DNA of 59,064 bases, from positions 1-59,064 of the forward strand of contig NZ_CABVPR010000039.1 of the NCBI RefSeq assembly GCF_902499135.1, written 5' to 3'. Positions 1 through 8,715 of the stretch are shown in pieces. The notes beneath the pieces were generated by a model, which saw only the letters and a program-made list of their open reading frames with translations, did not search any database and was not told where the DNA came from. The DNA is from Burkholderia dolosa. Lineage in GTDB: Bacteria; Pseudomonadota; Gammaproteobacteria; Burkholderiales; Burkholderiaceae. Each line of letters begins with the position of its first letter. Position 1 is the first letter of the stretch. Made by a program: the position numbers and the translations under genes.

Positions 1-121
1 GGCCGGCGACGACCCGCGCAAATCCACGCCGGACGGGCAGCCGCTCGCGGCCGGGCCGCGCGACGACGACCACCGTGCGACGGCCGCCGCGAACGCGGCG
101 GACGCCGGCGCCGCTCATTGA
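1..121 (+). CDS. mrdA: Penicillin-binding protein 2, C-terminal tail (partial)
   Basis: The open frame entering the window ends at a TGA at 119-121, 11 bases before rodA. The visible 39 residues are Ala/Asp/Pro-rich and contain no domain, which fits the disordered C-terminal tail of a Burkholderia PBP2 (transpeptidase of the elongasome). The identification rests on position: mrdA normally lies directly upstream of rodA in the mre/mrd cluster. The catalytic part is outside the window. Confidence 0.6.
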   Translation, partial: AGDDPRKSTPDGQPLAAGPRDDDHRATAAANAADAGAAH

Positions 122-132
122 CGGAGAAAGGC

Positions 133-1281
133 ATGCAATTCGACAAGCGCGCCTGGCTCGACAAGATCAAGCAGATGTTCGCGGGCTTCGACCGCCCGCT
201 CGCCCTCATCGTGTTCCTGCTGCTGTGCGTGGGCATCGTCACGCTGTACAGCGCGAGCATCGACGTGCCGGGCCGGGTCGAGGACCAGCTGCGCAACATC
301 CTGCTGACGTTCGTGCTGATGTGGGTGATCGCGAACATCCCGCCGACGACGCTGATGCGCTTCGCGGTCCCGCTCTATTCGTTCGGGGTCGCGCTGCTGA
401 TCGCGGTCGCGCTGTTCGGCATGACGAAGAAGGGCGCGAAGCGCTGGCTGAACGTCGGCGTCGTGATCCAGCCGTCCGAGATCCTGAAGATCGCGACGCC
501 GCTGATGCTCGCGTGGTACTACCAGCGCCGCGAAGGCGGATTGCGCTGGTACGACTTCATCGCCGCGTTCGGCATCCTGCTCGTGCCGGTCGGGCTGATC
601 GCGAAGCAGCCCGACCTCGGCACCGGGCTGCTCGTGTTCGCGGCCGGCTTCTTCGTGATCTATCTGGCCGGGCTGTCGTTCAAGCTGATCGTGCCGGTGC
701 TCGTCGCGGGCGTGATCGCGGTCGGCTCGATCGCCGTATTCGAAGCGCGCATCTGCCAGCCCGAAGTGCAGTGGCCGCTGATGCACGACTACCAGAAGCA
801 CCGCGTGTGCACGCTGCTCGATCCGACGTCCGACCCGCTCGGCAAGGGCTTCCACACGATCCAGGCGGTGATCGCGATCGGCTCGGGCGGCGTGCTCGGC
901 AAGGGCTATCTGAAAGGCACGCAGGCGCACCTCGAATTCATTCCGGAGAAGCACACCGACTTCATCTTCGCGGTGTTCTCCGAGGAATGGGGGCTCGTCG
1001 GCGGCCTCGTGCTGCTGACGCTGTACATGGCGCTGATCGCGCGCGGGCTCTACATCGCCGCGCAGGGCGCGACACTGTTCGGCCGGCTGCTCGCGGGTTC
1101 GCTCACGCTCGGGTTCTTCGTCTATGCATTCGTCAACATCGGGATGGTGAGCGGCGTGCTGCCGGTGGTCGGCGTGCCGCTGCCGTTCATGAGCTACGGC
1201 GGCACCGCGCTCACGACGCTCGGCATCGCGATCGGCATGATCATGAGCGTCGGCCGGCAGCGGCGATTGATGAAGAGCTGA
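133..1281 (+). CDS. rodA: Rod shape-determining protein RodA (SEDS glycosyltransferase)
   Basis: 382-aa polytopic inner-membrane protein of the SEDS family, which polymerises peptidoglycan glycan strands together with PBP2 during cell elongation. SEDS hallmarks are visible: the large periplasmic loop with HDYQKHRV near residue 218, PEKHTDFIF near 271, and LPFMSYGG near 350. The ATG at 133 is chosen over an in-frame TTG at 118 because GGAGAAAGG (123-131) sits immediately upstream and the N-terminus MQFDKRAWLDK is typical. It follows the mrdA tail by 11 bases and is presumably the last gene of the mreBCD-mrdA-rodA operon. Confidence 0.95.
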   Translation: MQFDKRAWLDKIKQMFAGFDRPLALIVFLLLCVGIVTLYSASIDVPGRVEDQLRNILLTFVLMWVIANIPPTTLMRFAVPLYSFGVALLIAVALFGMTKKGAKRWLNVGVVIQPSEILKIATPLMLAWYYQRREGGLRWYDFIAAFGILLVPVGLIAKQPDLGTGLLVFAAGFFVIYLAGLSFKLIVPVLVAGVIAVGSIAVFEARICQPEVQWPLMHDYQKHRVCTLLDPTSDPLGKGFHTIQAVIAIGSGGVLGKGYLKGTQAHLEFIPEKHTDFIFAVFSEEWGLVGGLVLLTLYMALIARGLYIAAQGATLFGRLLAGSLTLGFFVYAFVNIGMVSGVLPVVGVPLPFMSYGGTALTTLGIAIGMIMSVGRQRRLMKS

Positions 1282-1404
1282 GCGCGCGGCATACGGCCGC
1301 TTCGGCCACCACGGATGACGGCGCGTCGACGGCGCCGTGGTTCGTTGCGCGCGGCAAACGACGTGCGCATCCCGCGCGATGCACCGGCCGCGCGCCCGGC
1401 TCGC

Positions 1405-2175
1405 TCACTGCGGCGCCGTGCGCGGCGCGGCCCGCTCCGCTGCGGTGCCCGACGCCGGCGCCTGCAGCCGCGCGCTCAGCTCCTTGAATTTCAGCTCGGC
1501 CGTTTCGTCGCCCTGCGCGGCCGCGGCCGCGTAATACGCGCGGGCGATGTTCAGGTTCTGCGCGACGCCGTCGCCGCCGCGCTCGTAGAACGACGCCGTC
1601 ACGTACTGCGCGGTCGGCTCTCCCGCATCGGCCGCCTGCTTGTACCAGACGAACGCCTGCCGGTTGTCGCGCCGCGTGCCGCGGCCGTCGAGGAACTGGT
1701 TCGCGAGCGACAGCGCGGCCTGCACGTGCCCCTGCTTCGCCGCGCGCAGGAACCAGCGATGCGCTTCGACCGGATTGCGCGCGACGAACTCGCCGTCGTC
1801 GAACATCCGCCCGTACACGTACTGCGCATGCGACATGTTCGCGTCGGCCGCGCGCTTCAGCCAGCGCAACCCTTCGTCGACGTTCGCGGTCACGCCGACG
1901 CCGGTCAGCAGCATCATCGCGTAGTTGAACTGCGCGAGCCGGTCGCCGCGCTCCGCGGCGTCGTGGAACTGCACGAGCGCCGCGCGATAGTCGCCGGCGT
2001 TGTAGTCGGCGACGGCCGACTGCGTCTCGTGCGCGGGATCGGGCTTCGCGCGCGGCGCGCCCTGCGCGGCGGCCGCGGCCACGCACGCGGCCCACAAGCC
2101 GCACGCGATGCCGATCCGCGCGAACGCGCCGCTCGCACGGGCGGCATATAGGCAATCCGCATCGTCGTCGTTCAT
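1405..2175 (-). CDS. Sel1-like (TPR) repeat protein, probably exported
   Basis: 256 aa. A hydrophobic stretch at about residues 20-37 resembles a signal peptide. It is followed by consecutive Sel1-type repeats of about 36 residues, with recurring patterns such as A-E-R-G-D and W-x-x-A-A-D-A-G. Sel1 repeats are alpha-solenoid protein-interaction modules often found in periplasmic or envelope proteins; no specific partner can be named. The start ATG overlaps the stop of the upstream aldolase gene by 4 bases (ATGA), so the two are co-translated. The tail is Ala/Pro-rich. Confidence 0.85.
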   Translation of the reverse strand: MNDDDADCLYAARASGAFARIGIACGLWAACVAAAAAQGAPRAKPDPAHETQSAVADYNAGDYRAALVQFHDAAERGDRLAQFNYAMMLLTGVGVTANVDEGLRWLKRAADANMSHAQYVYGRMFDDGEFVARNPVEAHRWFLRAAKQGHVQAALSLANQFLDGRGTRRDNRQAFVWYKQAADAGEPTAQYVTASFYERGGDGVAQNLNIARAYYAAAAAQGDETAELKFKELSARLQAPASGTAAERAAPRTAPQ

Positions 2176-2957
2176 GACCGCACCTCCTGCAGCGCCTGCC
2201 GCGTCGCGCGCAACAGCCACGTGACGTCGGCCGACAGCGTGATCATCCGGTAGCCGGCCTCGCGGTACTGGCGGGCAGCCGCCGTGTCGCCGGCGAAGAT
2301 GCCGATCGCGACGCCGGCCTGCTTGCCGGCCGCGAGCACGCGCGCGATCGCGTTTTCGACGTCCGGATGGCGGATGTCGCCGAGATGCCCGAGGCTCGCC
2401 GCGAGATCCGCCGGCCCGACGAACACGCAGTCGACGCCGGGCGTCGCCGCGATCCGCTCGACTTCGTCGACGCCGCGCGCGGACTCGACCTGCACGATCA
2501 CCGCGACCTGCGCATTGGCCGTCTGCAGGTAATCGCGGCGCATCCCGAACGCCGCCGCGCGCACCATGCTCGCGACGCCGCGCAGCCCGTCCGGCGTTTC
2601 CGGCGACGGGAACCGCGTGAGCCGCACCGCGTGCGCGGCCTCGTCGGCCGTCTCGATGCAAGGAAACATCAGCGTACGGGCGCCCGCGTCGAGCGCCCGC
2701 TTCACGAGCCACGGCTCGCGCGCCGGCACGCGCACGACCGGCTCGCTCGGCAGATGCGCGGCGGCCAGCGCGCGCAGCTGCGACGCGACGTCGCGACTGT
2801 CGTTCGGCGCATGCTCCATGTCGATGCAGAGCCAGTCGTAGCCGGCATGCGCGAGCGCTTCCGCCGCCGAGTCGCTGCCGAGCGACAGCCACAGGCCGTA
2901 CAGCGGCTCGTCGCCGTCGTGCAGACGTTGTTTGAGGGAATTGGTCAGCGTGCTCAT
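2172..2957 (-). CDS. HpcH/HpaI family aldolase
   Basis: 261 aa, class II (metal-dependent) aldolase of the HpcH/HpaI/GarL family, which splits 2-keto-3-deoxy acids to pyruvate and an aldehyde. Family features are visible: the early DWLCIDMEHAPND block, a central IVQVES strand with the metal-binding glutamate, and FVGPADLAASLG with the metal-binding aspartate. The ATG at 2957 is preceded by GGAGG at good spacing; a longer frame reaching 3080 only adds low-complexity residues. The substrate cannot be told from sequence. Confidence 0.88.
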   Translation of the reverse strand: MSTLTNSLKQRLHDGDEPLYGLWLSLGSDSAAEALAHAGYDWLCIDMEHAPNDSRDVASQLRALAAAHLPSEPVVRVPAREPWLVKRALDAGARTLMFPCIETADEAAHAVRLTRFPSPETPDGLRGVASMVRAAAFGMRRDYLQTANAQVAVIVQVESARGVDEVERIAATPGVDCVFVGPADLAASLGHLGDIRHPDVENAIARVLAAGKQAGVAIGIFAGDTAAARQYREAGYRMITLSADVTWLLRATRQALQEVRS

Positions 2958-3027
2958 CGATACGGCCTCCGGGCGGACAGGCAATCGAACGGAACAGGCA
3001 ACGGGGACGGCCGCCGGAGCGGACGGC

Positions 3028-3067
3028 AGCGGCCGCGGGCGGGCGGCAGCGGCCGCGGGCGGGCGGC
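3028..3067. repeat. Two tandem copies of a 20-bp GC-only unit
   Basis: A 20-bp unit containing CGGCCGCGGGCGGGCGG occurs twice head-to-tail (3028-3047 and 3048-3067) upstream of the aldolase gene. It is a simple tandem duplication, likely copy-number variable between strains. No function is evident. Confidence 0.8.
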
Positions 3068-3198
3068 TTGACGACGCCACGCAGCGATCATAGCGCGCCG
3101 TCGGGCGGTGTGCGGGGAAGAGTCGGGGAAGCGGCGCCGGATCCGACGCCGCTAAGCAAGCCGATCCCGCGCGGCGCGCGCGGGCCGGCGAAGCGGCG

Positions 3199-3651
3199 TC
3201 AGCGGCCGGGTTCGCGCTCGACGTCGGCCCAGCAGTTCGGCGTCTCGTACAAACGCACGCGCTCGAGCCGCAGGTTCACGCCGTAATGCGCGTCGTACAC
3301 GTTCGCGAGGATGTCGAACGCGATCGCCGCCAGGTTCTCGACGGTCGGAATCCGGTCGAGCACGACGGTCTTGTGGTCGGCCATCTGCTCGAGGAACGAA
3401 CGCACGACCTCGTCGCGCGCATAGACCAGAAACGCGTGGTCCCACTTGCTGACGAGATGCTCGACCGCGAGCGCCTTCACGTCGGCGAAATCCATCACCA
3501 TCCCGCGGTCGGGCGCGCCCTCGGTATCGACGAGATCGCCGCGCAGCGTGACTTCGAGCACGTATCGATGGCCGTGCAGGTTCCGGCACTGGCTGCGGTG
3601 ATCGGGAATGCGGTGGCCCGCGTCGAATTCGAGTTTTCGGGTAATCAGCAC
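3199..3651 (-). CDS. queD: 6-carboxytetrahydropterin synthase QueD
   Basis: 150 aa, PTPS/QueD family. It converts dihydroneopterin triphosphate to 6-carboxy-tetrahydropterin in queuosine biosynthesis. Zinc-binding histidines appear in FDAGHR near residue 13 and LHGHRY near residue 28, with the catalytic cysteine in SQCRNLHGH. WDHAFLV and the C-terminal glutamate-bearing LYETPNCWA complete the family pattern. It is the last gene of the queC-queE-queD cluster, with an 18-base gap after queE. Confidence 0.96.
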   Translation of the reverse strand: MLITRKLEFDAGHRIPDHRSQCRNLHGHRYVLEVTLRGDLVDTEGAPDRGMVMDFADVKALAVEHLVSKWDHAFLVYARDEVVRSFLEQMADHKTVVLDRIPTVENLAAIAFDILANVYDAHYGVNLRLERVRLYETPNCWADVEREPGR

Positions 3652-3669
3652 GATGTCAAAAGCCGGGGC

Positions 3670-4302
3670 TCAGGGAATGTTCAGATATTTGTGGGTTTGC
3701 ATCGACAGGCGCCACTGCGGATGGCGCTTGCACCAGTCGATCGCGAGCTTCGTGTTCAGGTCGCGCGACGGGCCGTCCATCGGCTGCACCAGAAAATACT
3801 CGAAGTCGAGCTTCGCGTAATCGGCGAGCCGCTGGTTGTCCTGCGGAATCACGACCTTCAGCTCGTTGCCCTTCGTGACGACGAGCGGCGCATCGGCCTT
3901 CGGGCTCACGCAGATCCAGTCGATCGAATCGAGCACCGGCAGCGAGCCGTTGGTCTCGATCGCGATCTCGAAGCCGGCCGCATGCAATGCATCGACGAGC
4001 GGCTGATCGAGCTGCAGCATCGGCTCGCCGCCGGTGCACACGACGAAGCGGTGCGCTTCGCCGTCCGGCCACAGTGCGGCGATCGCCGCGGCGAGCGACG
4101 CCGCGTCCTTGAACTTGCCGCCGTTCTCGCCGTCGGTGCCGACGAAGTCGGTGTCGCAGAAGCGGCATACGGCATCCGCGCGATCCTCCTCGCGGCCCGA
4201 CCACAGATTGCAGCCGGCGAACCGGCAGAACACGGCCGGCCGGCCCGCGTTCGCGCCCTCGCCCTGCAACGTGTAGAAAATTTCCTTGACCGCGTAAGTC
4301 AT
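3670..4302 (-). CDS. queE: 7-carboxy-7-deazaguanine synthase QueE
   Basis: 210 aa radical-SAM enzyme that contracts 6-carboxytetrahydropterin to 7-carboxy-7-deazaguanine. The cluster-binding cysteines are C31, C46 and C49 (CX14CX2C), the variant spacing known for Burkholderia-type QueE rather than the classical CX3CX2C. The N-terminus IFYTLQGEGANAGRPA is the substrate/Mg-binding region of the family. It lies between queC and queD on the same strand. Confidence 0.96.
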   Translation of the reverse strand: MTYAVKEIFYTLQGEGANAGRPAVFCRFAGCNLWSGREEDRADAVCRFCDTDFVGTDGENGGKFKDAASLAAAIAALWPDGEAHRFVVCTGGEPMLQLDQPLVDALHAAGFEIAIETNGSLPVLDSIDWICVSPKADAPLVVTKGNELKVVIPQDNQRLADYAKLDFEYFLVQPMDGPSRDLNTKLAIDWCKRHPQWRLSMQTHKYLNIP

Positions 4303-4374
4303 CGTCCTTCGTCCGGCTCGCGCCGCTCGTTGTCGATCAGAATGATTTCGGCAAGCGCCGCCCGCGCATCCGCA

Positions 4375-5109
4375 TCACAGCGGTGCTTCGGTCACGCGCT
4401 CGCCCTTCAGGTATGCGTCGTAGCCGCGCTTGCGCAGCTTGCATGCCGGGCATTCGCCGCAGCCGAAGCCCCAGTCGTGCAGCTCCGCACGCTCGCCGAC
4501 ATAGCAGGTGTGCGTCTCGACGCGGATCAGTTCGACCAGCGCTTGGCCGCCGAGCTGTTCGGCGAGCTGCCAGGTCTGCGCCTTGTCGAGCCACATCAGC
4601 GGCGTCTCGAGCACGATGCGCGTGTCCATCCCGAGGTTCAGCGCGACCTGCAGCGCCTTCATCGTGTCGTCGCGGCAGTCCGGGTAGCCGGAGAAATCGG
4701 TCTCGCACATCCCGCCGACCAGCACGCGCAGCCCGCGCCGATACGCGATCGCCGCGGCGATCGTCATGAACAGCAGGTTGCGGCCCGGCACGAACGTGTT
4801 CGGCAGCCCGTTCGCTGCCGTCTCGATCTCGATCGCGCGCGTCATCGCGGTGTCGCTGATCGCGCCGAGCACCGACAGGTCGATCATGTGGTCGTCGCCG
4901 AGCCGGCCTGCCCATGCGGGAAACTGACGCTTCAGCGCGTCGCGCACGCCTTCGCGACATTCGAGCTCGACACGATGGCGCTGGCCGTAATCGAAGCCGA
5001 GCGTCTCGACCGTCTGGTAGCGCTCGAGCGCCCACGCCACGCACGTGGCCGAGTCCTGCCCGCCGGAAAACAACACGAGCGCGCCGTCTTTAGCGTCTTT
5101 CCGAATCAC
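4375..5109 (-). CDS. queC: 7-cyano-7-deazaguanine synthase QueC
   Basis: 244 aa, ATP-dependent PreQ0 synthase acting after QueE. The PP-loop SGGQDS is at about residue 15-20. The C-terminal zinc-binding cysteine cluster [14 protein letters not shown] is intact, and FVPGRNLLF is a typical substrate-site segment. It is the first gene of the queC-E-D set. No riboswitch-like structure could be recognised in the 337 bases between it and tRNA-Phe. Confidence 0.96.
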   Translation of the reverse strand: MIRKDAKDGALVLFSGGQDSATCVAWALERYQTVETLGFDYGQRHRVELECREGVRDALKRQFPAWAGRLGDDHMIDLSVLGAISDTAMTRAIEIETAANGLPNTFVPGRNLLFMTIAAAIAYRRGLRVLVGGMCETDFSGYPDCRDDTMKALQVALNLGMDTRIVLETPLMWLDKAQTWQLAEQLGGQALVELIRVETHTCYVGERAELHDWGFGCGECPACKLRKRGYDAYLKGERVTEAPL

Positions 5110-5410
5110 CGTGATACTCCGTGAATGTGTAGGCTCGCGTCGCGCTGCGTTCCGGGGCCGACTGCCGCCGGCCGGCCCGACGCGTGCCGGCCTGCGCCGG
5201 CTCGGCCAGTATAGGCAGCGCGTTCGGCAGCGAACGCGGCGTCGCGCTTATACCGGCCATCGCGCGGCAGCCGCGCCGCGCGCCGCGGCCTTCGCATGGG
5301 CCGCGCTGGCATGCGCATCAAGCGATACGCTAAGTCATTGAGCGGGCACGGATTTTATCACGCCGCCGGAAAGGCTGCCGGGCGCCGCGATGCCCGCCAC
5401 AAACGAAAAA
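5110..5410. other. Intergenic region upstream of queC
   Basis: About 300 bases of GC-rich sequence between the queC start and the tRNA-Phe terminator. Open frames here are short and have no recognisable product. I saw no convincing promoter, PreQ1 riboswitch or repeat. Confidence 0.5.
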
Positions 5411-5436
5411 CCCCGAGAATCTGACGATTCTCGGGG
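5411..5436 (-). terminator. Rho-independent terminator downstream of tRNA-Phe
   Basis: A perfect 11-bp inverted repeat (CCCCGAGAATC / GATTCTCGGGG) with a TGAC loop. Read on the minus strand it follows tRNA-Phe by about 10 bases and is followed by a T-run (complement of the A-run at 5405-5410). Confidence 0.85.
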
Positions 5437-5446
5437 TTGGAACTGC

Positions 5447-5522
5447 TGGTGGCCTGGGGCGGAATCGAACCACCGACACGCGGATTTTCAATCCGCTGCT
5501 CTACCAACTGAGCTACCGGGCC
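5447..5522 (-). tRNA. tRNA-Phe (anticodon GAA)
   Basis: 76-nt cloverleaf on the minus strand with encoded CCA. It has D-arm AGCTCAGTTGGTAGAGC, anticodon stem GCGGA/TCCGC around TTGAAAA (anticodon GAA) and T-loop TTCGATT. The acceptor stem as written is GGCCCGG against CCAGGCC, which leaves one C-A mismatch at the fifth pair; all other pairs form. Confidence 0.96.
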
Positions 5523-5583
5523 AACGAAGAAACGAGAGTATAGCGACGTTTACGGGGGTGCTCAAGCCCTTTTGCGAAATTTT

Positions 5584-6285
5584 TTACGCGGCGCCTTCGG
5601 ACGGCTTCTTGCCGAGTTCGACGCCGAGTTGCTTGAGCTTGCGATACAGATGCGTGCGCTCGAGGCCGGTTTTCTCCGCGACGCGCGTCATGCTGCCGTT
5701 TTCGCGCGCGAGGTGATATTCGAAGTACGCGCGCTCGAACGCATCGCGCGCTTCGCGCAACGGAATGTCGAACGGAATCGCGGCCGTCTGGCCGGCGAGG
5801 CCGAGCGCGGCCGCCATGTCGTCGCCGATCGTCGGCAGCGCGGCCGCCGACGCGACCGCCGCGGGACCGGCAGCCTGACCGGCGCCCGCCTTCGCCGCCG
5901 CATTCACGGACACCGGCGCCGCGCCGCGTGCGAGACCGTGCTCGACCGCCTTCAGTAGCTTCTGCAGCGCGATCGGCTTCTCGAGGAAATCGAGCGCGCC
6001 GATCTTCGTCGCCTCGACCGCCGTGTCGATCGTCGCATGCCCCGACATCATGATCACCGGCATCGTCAGCAAGCCCTGCGCCGCCCATTCCTTGAGCAGC
6101 GTGACGCCGTCGGTGTCGGGCATCCAGATATCGAGCAGCACGAGATCGGGCGCCTGATTCAGCCGGTATTCCCGCGCAGCCTGCGCGTTCTCCGCCGCCT
6201 CGACGACATGTCCTTCATCGCTGAGGATCTCCGAGAGCAATTCCCGGATGCCCATTTCATCATCTACCACCAGGATGGTTGCCAT
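5584..6285 (-). CDS. NtrX-like response regulator lacking the AAA+ domain
   Basis: 233 aa. The N-terminal receiver has acidic pocket D8/D9, phospho-acceptor D52 in LLDIWMPDTDG, S81 and K103. An Ala-rich linker follows, then a C-terminal Fis-type helix-turn-helix (ENGSMTRVAEKTGLERTHLY). Typical NtrX has a sigma54-activating AAA+ module between these parts; here it is absent, so this protein can bind DNA but should not activate sigma54 directly. It begins the base after the sensor kinase gene ends, so the two form one operon. Confidence 0.92.
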   Translation of the reverse strand: MATILVVDDEMGIRELLSEILSDEGHVVEAAENAQAAREYRLNQAPDLVLLDIWMPDTDGVTLLKEWAAQGLLTMPVIMMSGHATIDTAVEATKIGALDFLEKPIALQKLLKAVEHGLARGAAPVSVNAAAKAGAGQAAGPAAVASAAALPTIGDDMAAALGLAGQTAAIPFDIPLREARDAFERAYFEYHLARENGSMTRVAEKTGLERTHLYRKLKQLGVELGKKPSEGAA

Positions 6286-8715
6286 TTACGCTGCCTTTGT
6301 CTGCACACTTGCTTTTGTCTTCGCCGGAGCCGGTCGATCGGGAGACGCTCCGTCCTGCGCGCCGTGTTCGCTGCCCGGCGTATCGCTCGCCATCTGCAGG
6401 AACAGGATCGATACCTGCGCGCCCTCGACCTTCTCGCCGTGCATGCGGTTGCGCAGATCGATCCGCGCGCCATGCTCGTCGACGATTTTCTTCACCGTGG
6501 CGAGCCCGAGCCCCGTGCCCTTCGCCTTCGTCGTCACGTAAGGCTCGAACGCGCGGGTCAGGATGCGCGCCGGAAAACCGGGCCCGTTGTCGGATACGGT
6601 CAGACGTACCGCGACGCGCGTTTTGCCCTCGGCGTCGGGATCGCCATATTCTACTGTCTTGGTTTCGATCAACACACGCGGATGCGCGCTCTCCGCGACC
6701 GAATCCTGCGCGTTCTGCAGCAGGTTGTGAATCACCTGGCGCAGCTGCGTCGCGTCTCCGCGAATCACCGGCAGCGACGGCGCGAGCTCCGCGACGATCG
6801 GGCTCTTGCCTTCGCCGACGCCGTACAGCCCGAGCACCTCGCTCGCGAGATCGTTCAGCTGCAGGTTCGTCAGCACCGCCGGCGGCGTGCGCGCGTATTC
6901 GCGGAAATCGTCGACCATCCGCTTCATCGCGGCGACCTGGTTCACGATCATCGTCGCGCCGCGCTTGAGCACTTCCGCGTCGTGCGGAGCCAGCTTGTCG
7001 GACAGCTTCATCTGCAAGCGCTCGGCCGACAGCTGGATCGGCGTCAGCGGATTCTTGATTTCGTGCGCGAGCCGGCGCGCGACTTCACCCCACGCGACCG
7101 AGCGCTGCGCGGAAATCACGTCGGAGATGTCGTCGAACACGACGACGTAGCCGGACGTCTGCGGATCGTCGGCTTCGCCCTCGACCGTCGATACCAGCCG
7201 CGTGCCGCGCACGAGCAGCGTCAGCGGATCGGCTTCGCCCGGCACCTCGACCGCGAACTGCTGCTGCCAGTGGCCGCGATCGCCGCCGCCACCGTCGGAC
7301 GCCGCCTCGCGATCGGCGAACGCCTTGCGCACCATCGCGCCGAATTCCGCGACGACGCCGATCCGGTCGAGCGCGGTGCCGATCAGCGAATTGAACGGCT
7401 GCCGGAAGATCCGCTCGGCGCCGCGATTCGCGGTCGTGAGCCGGAACTGGCGGTCGAGCACGAACACGCCGGCCGTCAGGTTCGCGAGAATGCTTTCGAG
7501 ATACGTCTTCGAATGCTCGAGCGCGATCCGGTTCTTCTCGACCGCGAGCCGCGCCTCGGACAACTGGCGCGTCATCGCGTTGAACGACTGCGTGAGGAAG
7601 CCGAGCTCGTCGCGCGTCTTGATCTCGCGCTTGGGCGTGTAGTCGCCTTCGGCGACTTCCTTCGTGCCCTGCGCGAGCAGGAACAGCGGCCGCGCGAGCT
7701 GCTGACCGAGCGCGAGCGCGAGCATCATCGCGATGAACGTCGCGAGGAACAGCGCGAGCGTCAGCGTGCCGATGTACATCTTGCGCAGGCCCGTGCGGCC
7801 GAGCGACTTTTCCTGGTACTCGCGATACGCGCGCTGCACCGCGTCCGCGTTGTGCGCGAGCGTCGGCGGCACCGGCTGCGTGAGCTGCAGGAACCGCTCC
7901 GCCGGCTGCAGCAGCGACGTCGTCGCGTCCGGAATCGGCCGCACGACGCGCAGCCGCAGCGCGCCCTTCGCGCCGTGCGCACGCGGATCGCCGTCGACTT
8001 CGCCCTCGATCGCCGCATACGCGCCGTGTTCGCGGGCCTGGCTCAGCATCAGCGGCGTCGGCAGATCGTCGGGGATCAGCGCAGAGAAATTGCCCGACGC
8101 CTGCGCGACGATATGCAGGTCCGGCGCCGCACCCGAGCCGCTGCGGCTCGGCTCGACGATCGTCGCGTCCTGTACGCCGAACTGGTCGCGCAGACGCAGC
8201 AGCGTGAGCGTCGTGCCGTTCGTGTTCGCGTCGACGCTCGCGAGCTGATCCGACATCAGCCGCGCCTTCGTCTGCAGATCGGACAGCGACGCGTCGAGCA
8301 TCCCGCGGCCGAGGTTCAGGCCGGCCGTCAGCGCGGTCTCGACGTTCACGTCGAACCACGACTCGATGCTGCGCGACACGAACTGATACGACACGATGTA
8401 GATGATCCCGCCCGGCACCACGCCGACGAGCGCGAAGAACACCGCGAGCTTCGCGAGCAGCCGCGTGCCGAATTTGCCCTTCCTCAGCCGCACGACGATC
8501 ATCCCGATCAGCCCGAGCACCACGAGCAGGAACACGAGCGCGACGACGATGTTCATCGCGTACAGCCACGAGTAGTAGCGGTCGAAGAATTCGGTGTTCG
8601 CGCTCGCGGCCGCGAGCAGCACGAGCAGCAGCAGCGCGGTCAGCGCGACGGTCGACACGATCACGCGAATGAGGAGGCTCTTCCCGCTGGCCGCGCGGCG
8701 CACTTTATTTAGCAC
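6286..8715 (-). CDS. NtrY-like membrane sensor histidine kinase
   Basis: 809 aa. N-terminal transmembrane segments (several within residues 1-110) precede a periplasmic region, another membrane segment, a HAMP linker near residue 330-390, a PAS domain and a HisKA/HATPase core. Visible boxes are the H-box RLAHEIKNPLTPIQLSAERL, N-box HNLLQNAQDSV, G1 SDNGPGFP and G2 GTGLGLATVKKI. It phosphorylates the adjacent receiver protein. NtrY kinases respond to nitrogen or redox status in other proteobacteria; the signal here is unknown. Its 5' end overlaps the 3' end of the DUF4390 gene by 11 bases. Confidence 0.92.
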   Translation of the reverse strand: MLNKVRRAASGKSLLIRVIVSTVALTALLLLVLLAAASANTEFFDRYYSWLYAMNIVVALVFLLVVLGLIGMIVVRLRKGKFGTRLLAKLAVFFALVGVVPGGIIYIVSYQFVSRSIESWFDVNVETALTAGLNLGRGMLDASLSDLQTKARLMSDQLASVDANTNGTTLTLLRLRDQFGVQDATIVEPSRSGSGAAPDLHIVAQASGNFSALIPDDLPTPLMLSQAREHGAYAAIEGEVDGDPRAHGAKGALRLRVVRPIPDATTSLLQPAERFLQLTQPVPPTLAHNADAVQRAYREYQEKSLGRTGLRKMYIGTLTLALFLATFIAMMLALALGQQLARPLFLLAQGTKEVAEGDYTPKREIKTRDELGFLTQSFNAMTRQLSEARLAVEKNRIALEHSKTYLESILANLTAGVFVLDRQFRLTTANRGAERIFRQPFNSLIGTALDRIGVVAEFGAMVRKAFADREAASDGGGGDRGHWQQQFAVEVPGEADPLTLLVRGTRLVSTVEGEADDPQTSGYVVVFDDISDVISAQRSVAWGEVARRLAHEIKNPLTPIQLSAERLQMKLSDKLAPHDAEVLKRGATMIVNQVAAMKRMVDDFREYARTPPAVLTNLQLNDLASEVLGLYGVGEGKSPIVAELAPSLPVIRGDATQLRQVIHNLLQNAQDSVAESAHPRVLIETKTVEYGDPDAEGKTRVAVRLTVSDNGPGFPARILTRAFEPYVTTKAKGTGLGLATVKKIVDEHGARIDLRNRMHGEKVEGAQVSILFLQMASDTPGSEHGAQDGASPDRPAPAKTKASVQTKAA

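Noticed and set aside
75-1487. Long Arg/Ala-rich open frames antisense to or shifted from real genes, such as 75-1487 and 6037-8712 (+)
   Set aside because: They overlap confidently assigned genes in another frame and have only the Arg/Pro/Ala composition expected from shadows in GC-rich DNA.
3199-5109. queC/queE/queD as part of a 7-deazaguanine DNA modification defence system
   Set aside because: No DpdA, DpdB or other dpd genes are nearby; this is the normal queuosine precursor cluster.
5110-5340. PreQ1 or PreQ0 riboswitch upstream of queC
   Set aside because: No PreQ1 aptamer stem or A-rich tail was recognisable before the start codon.
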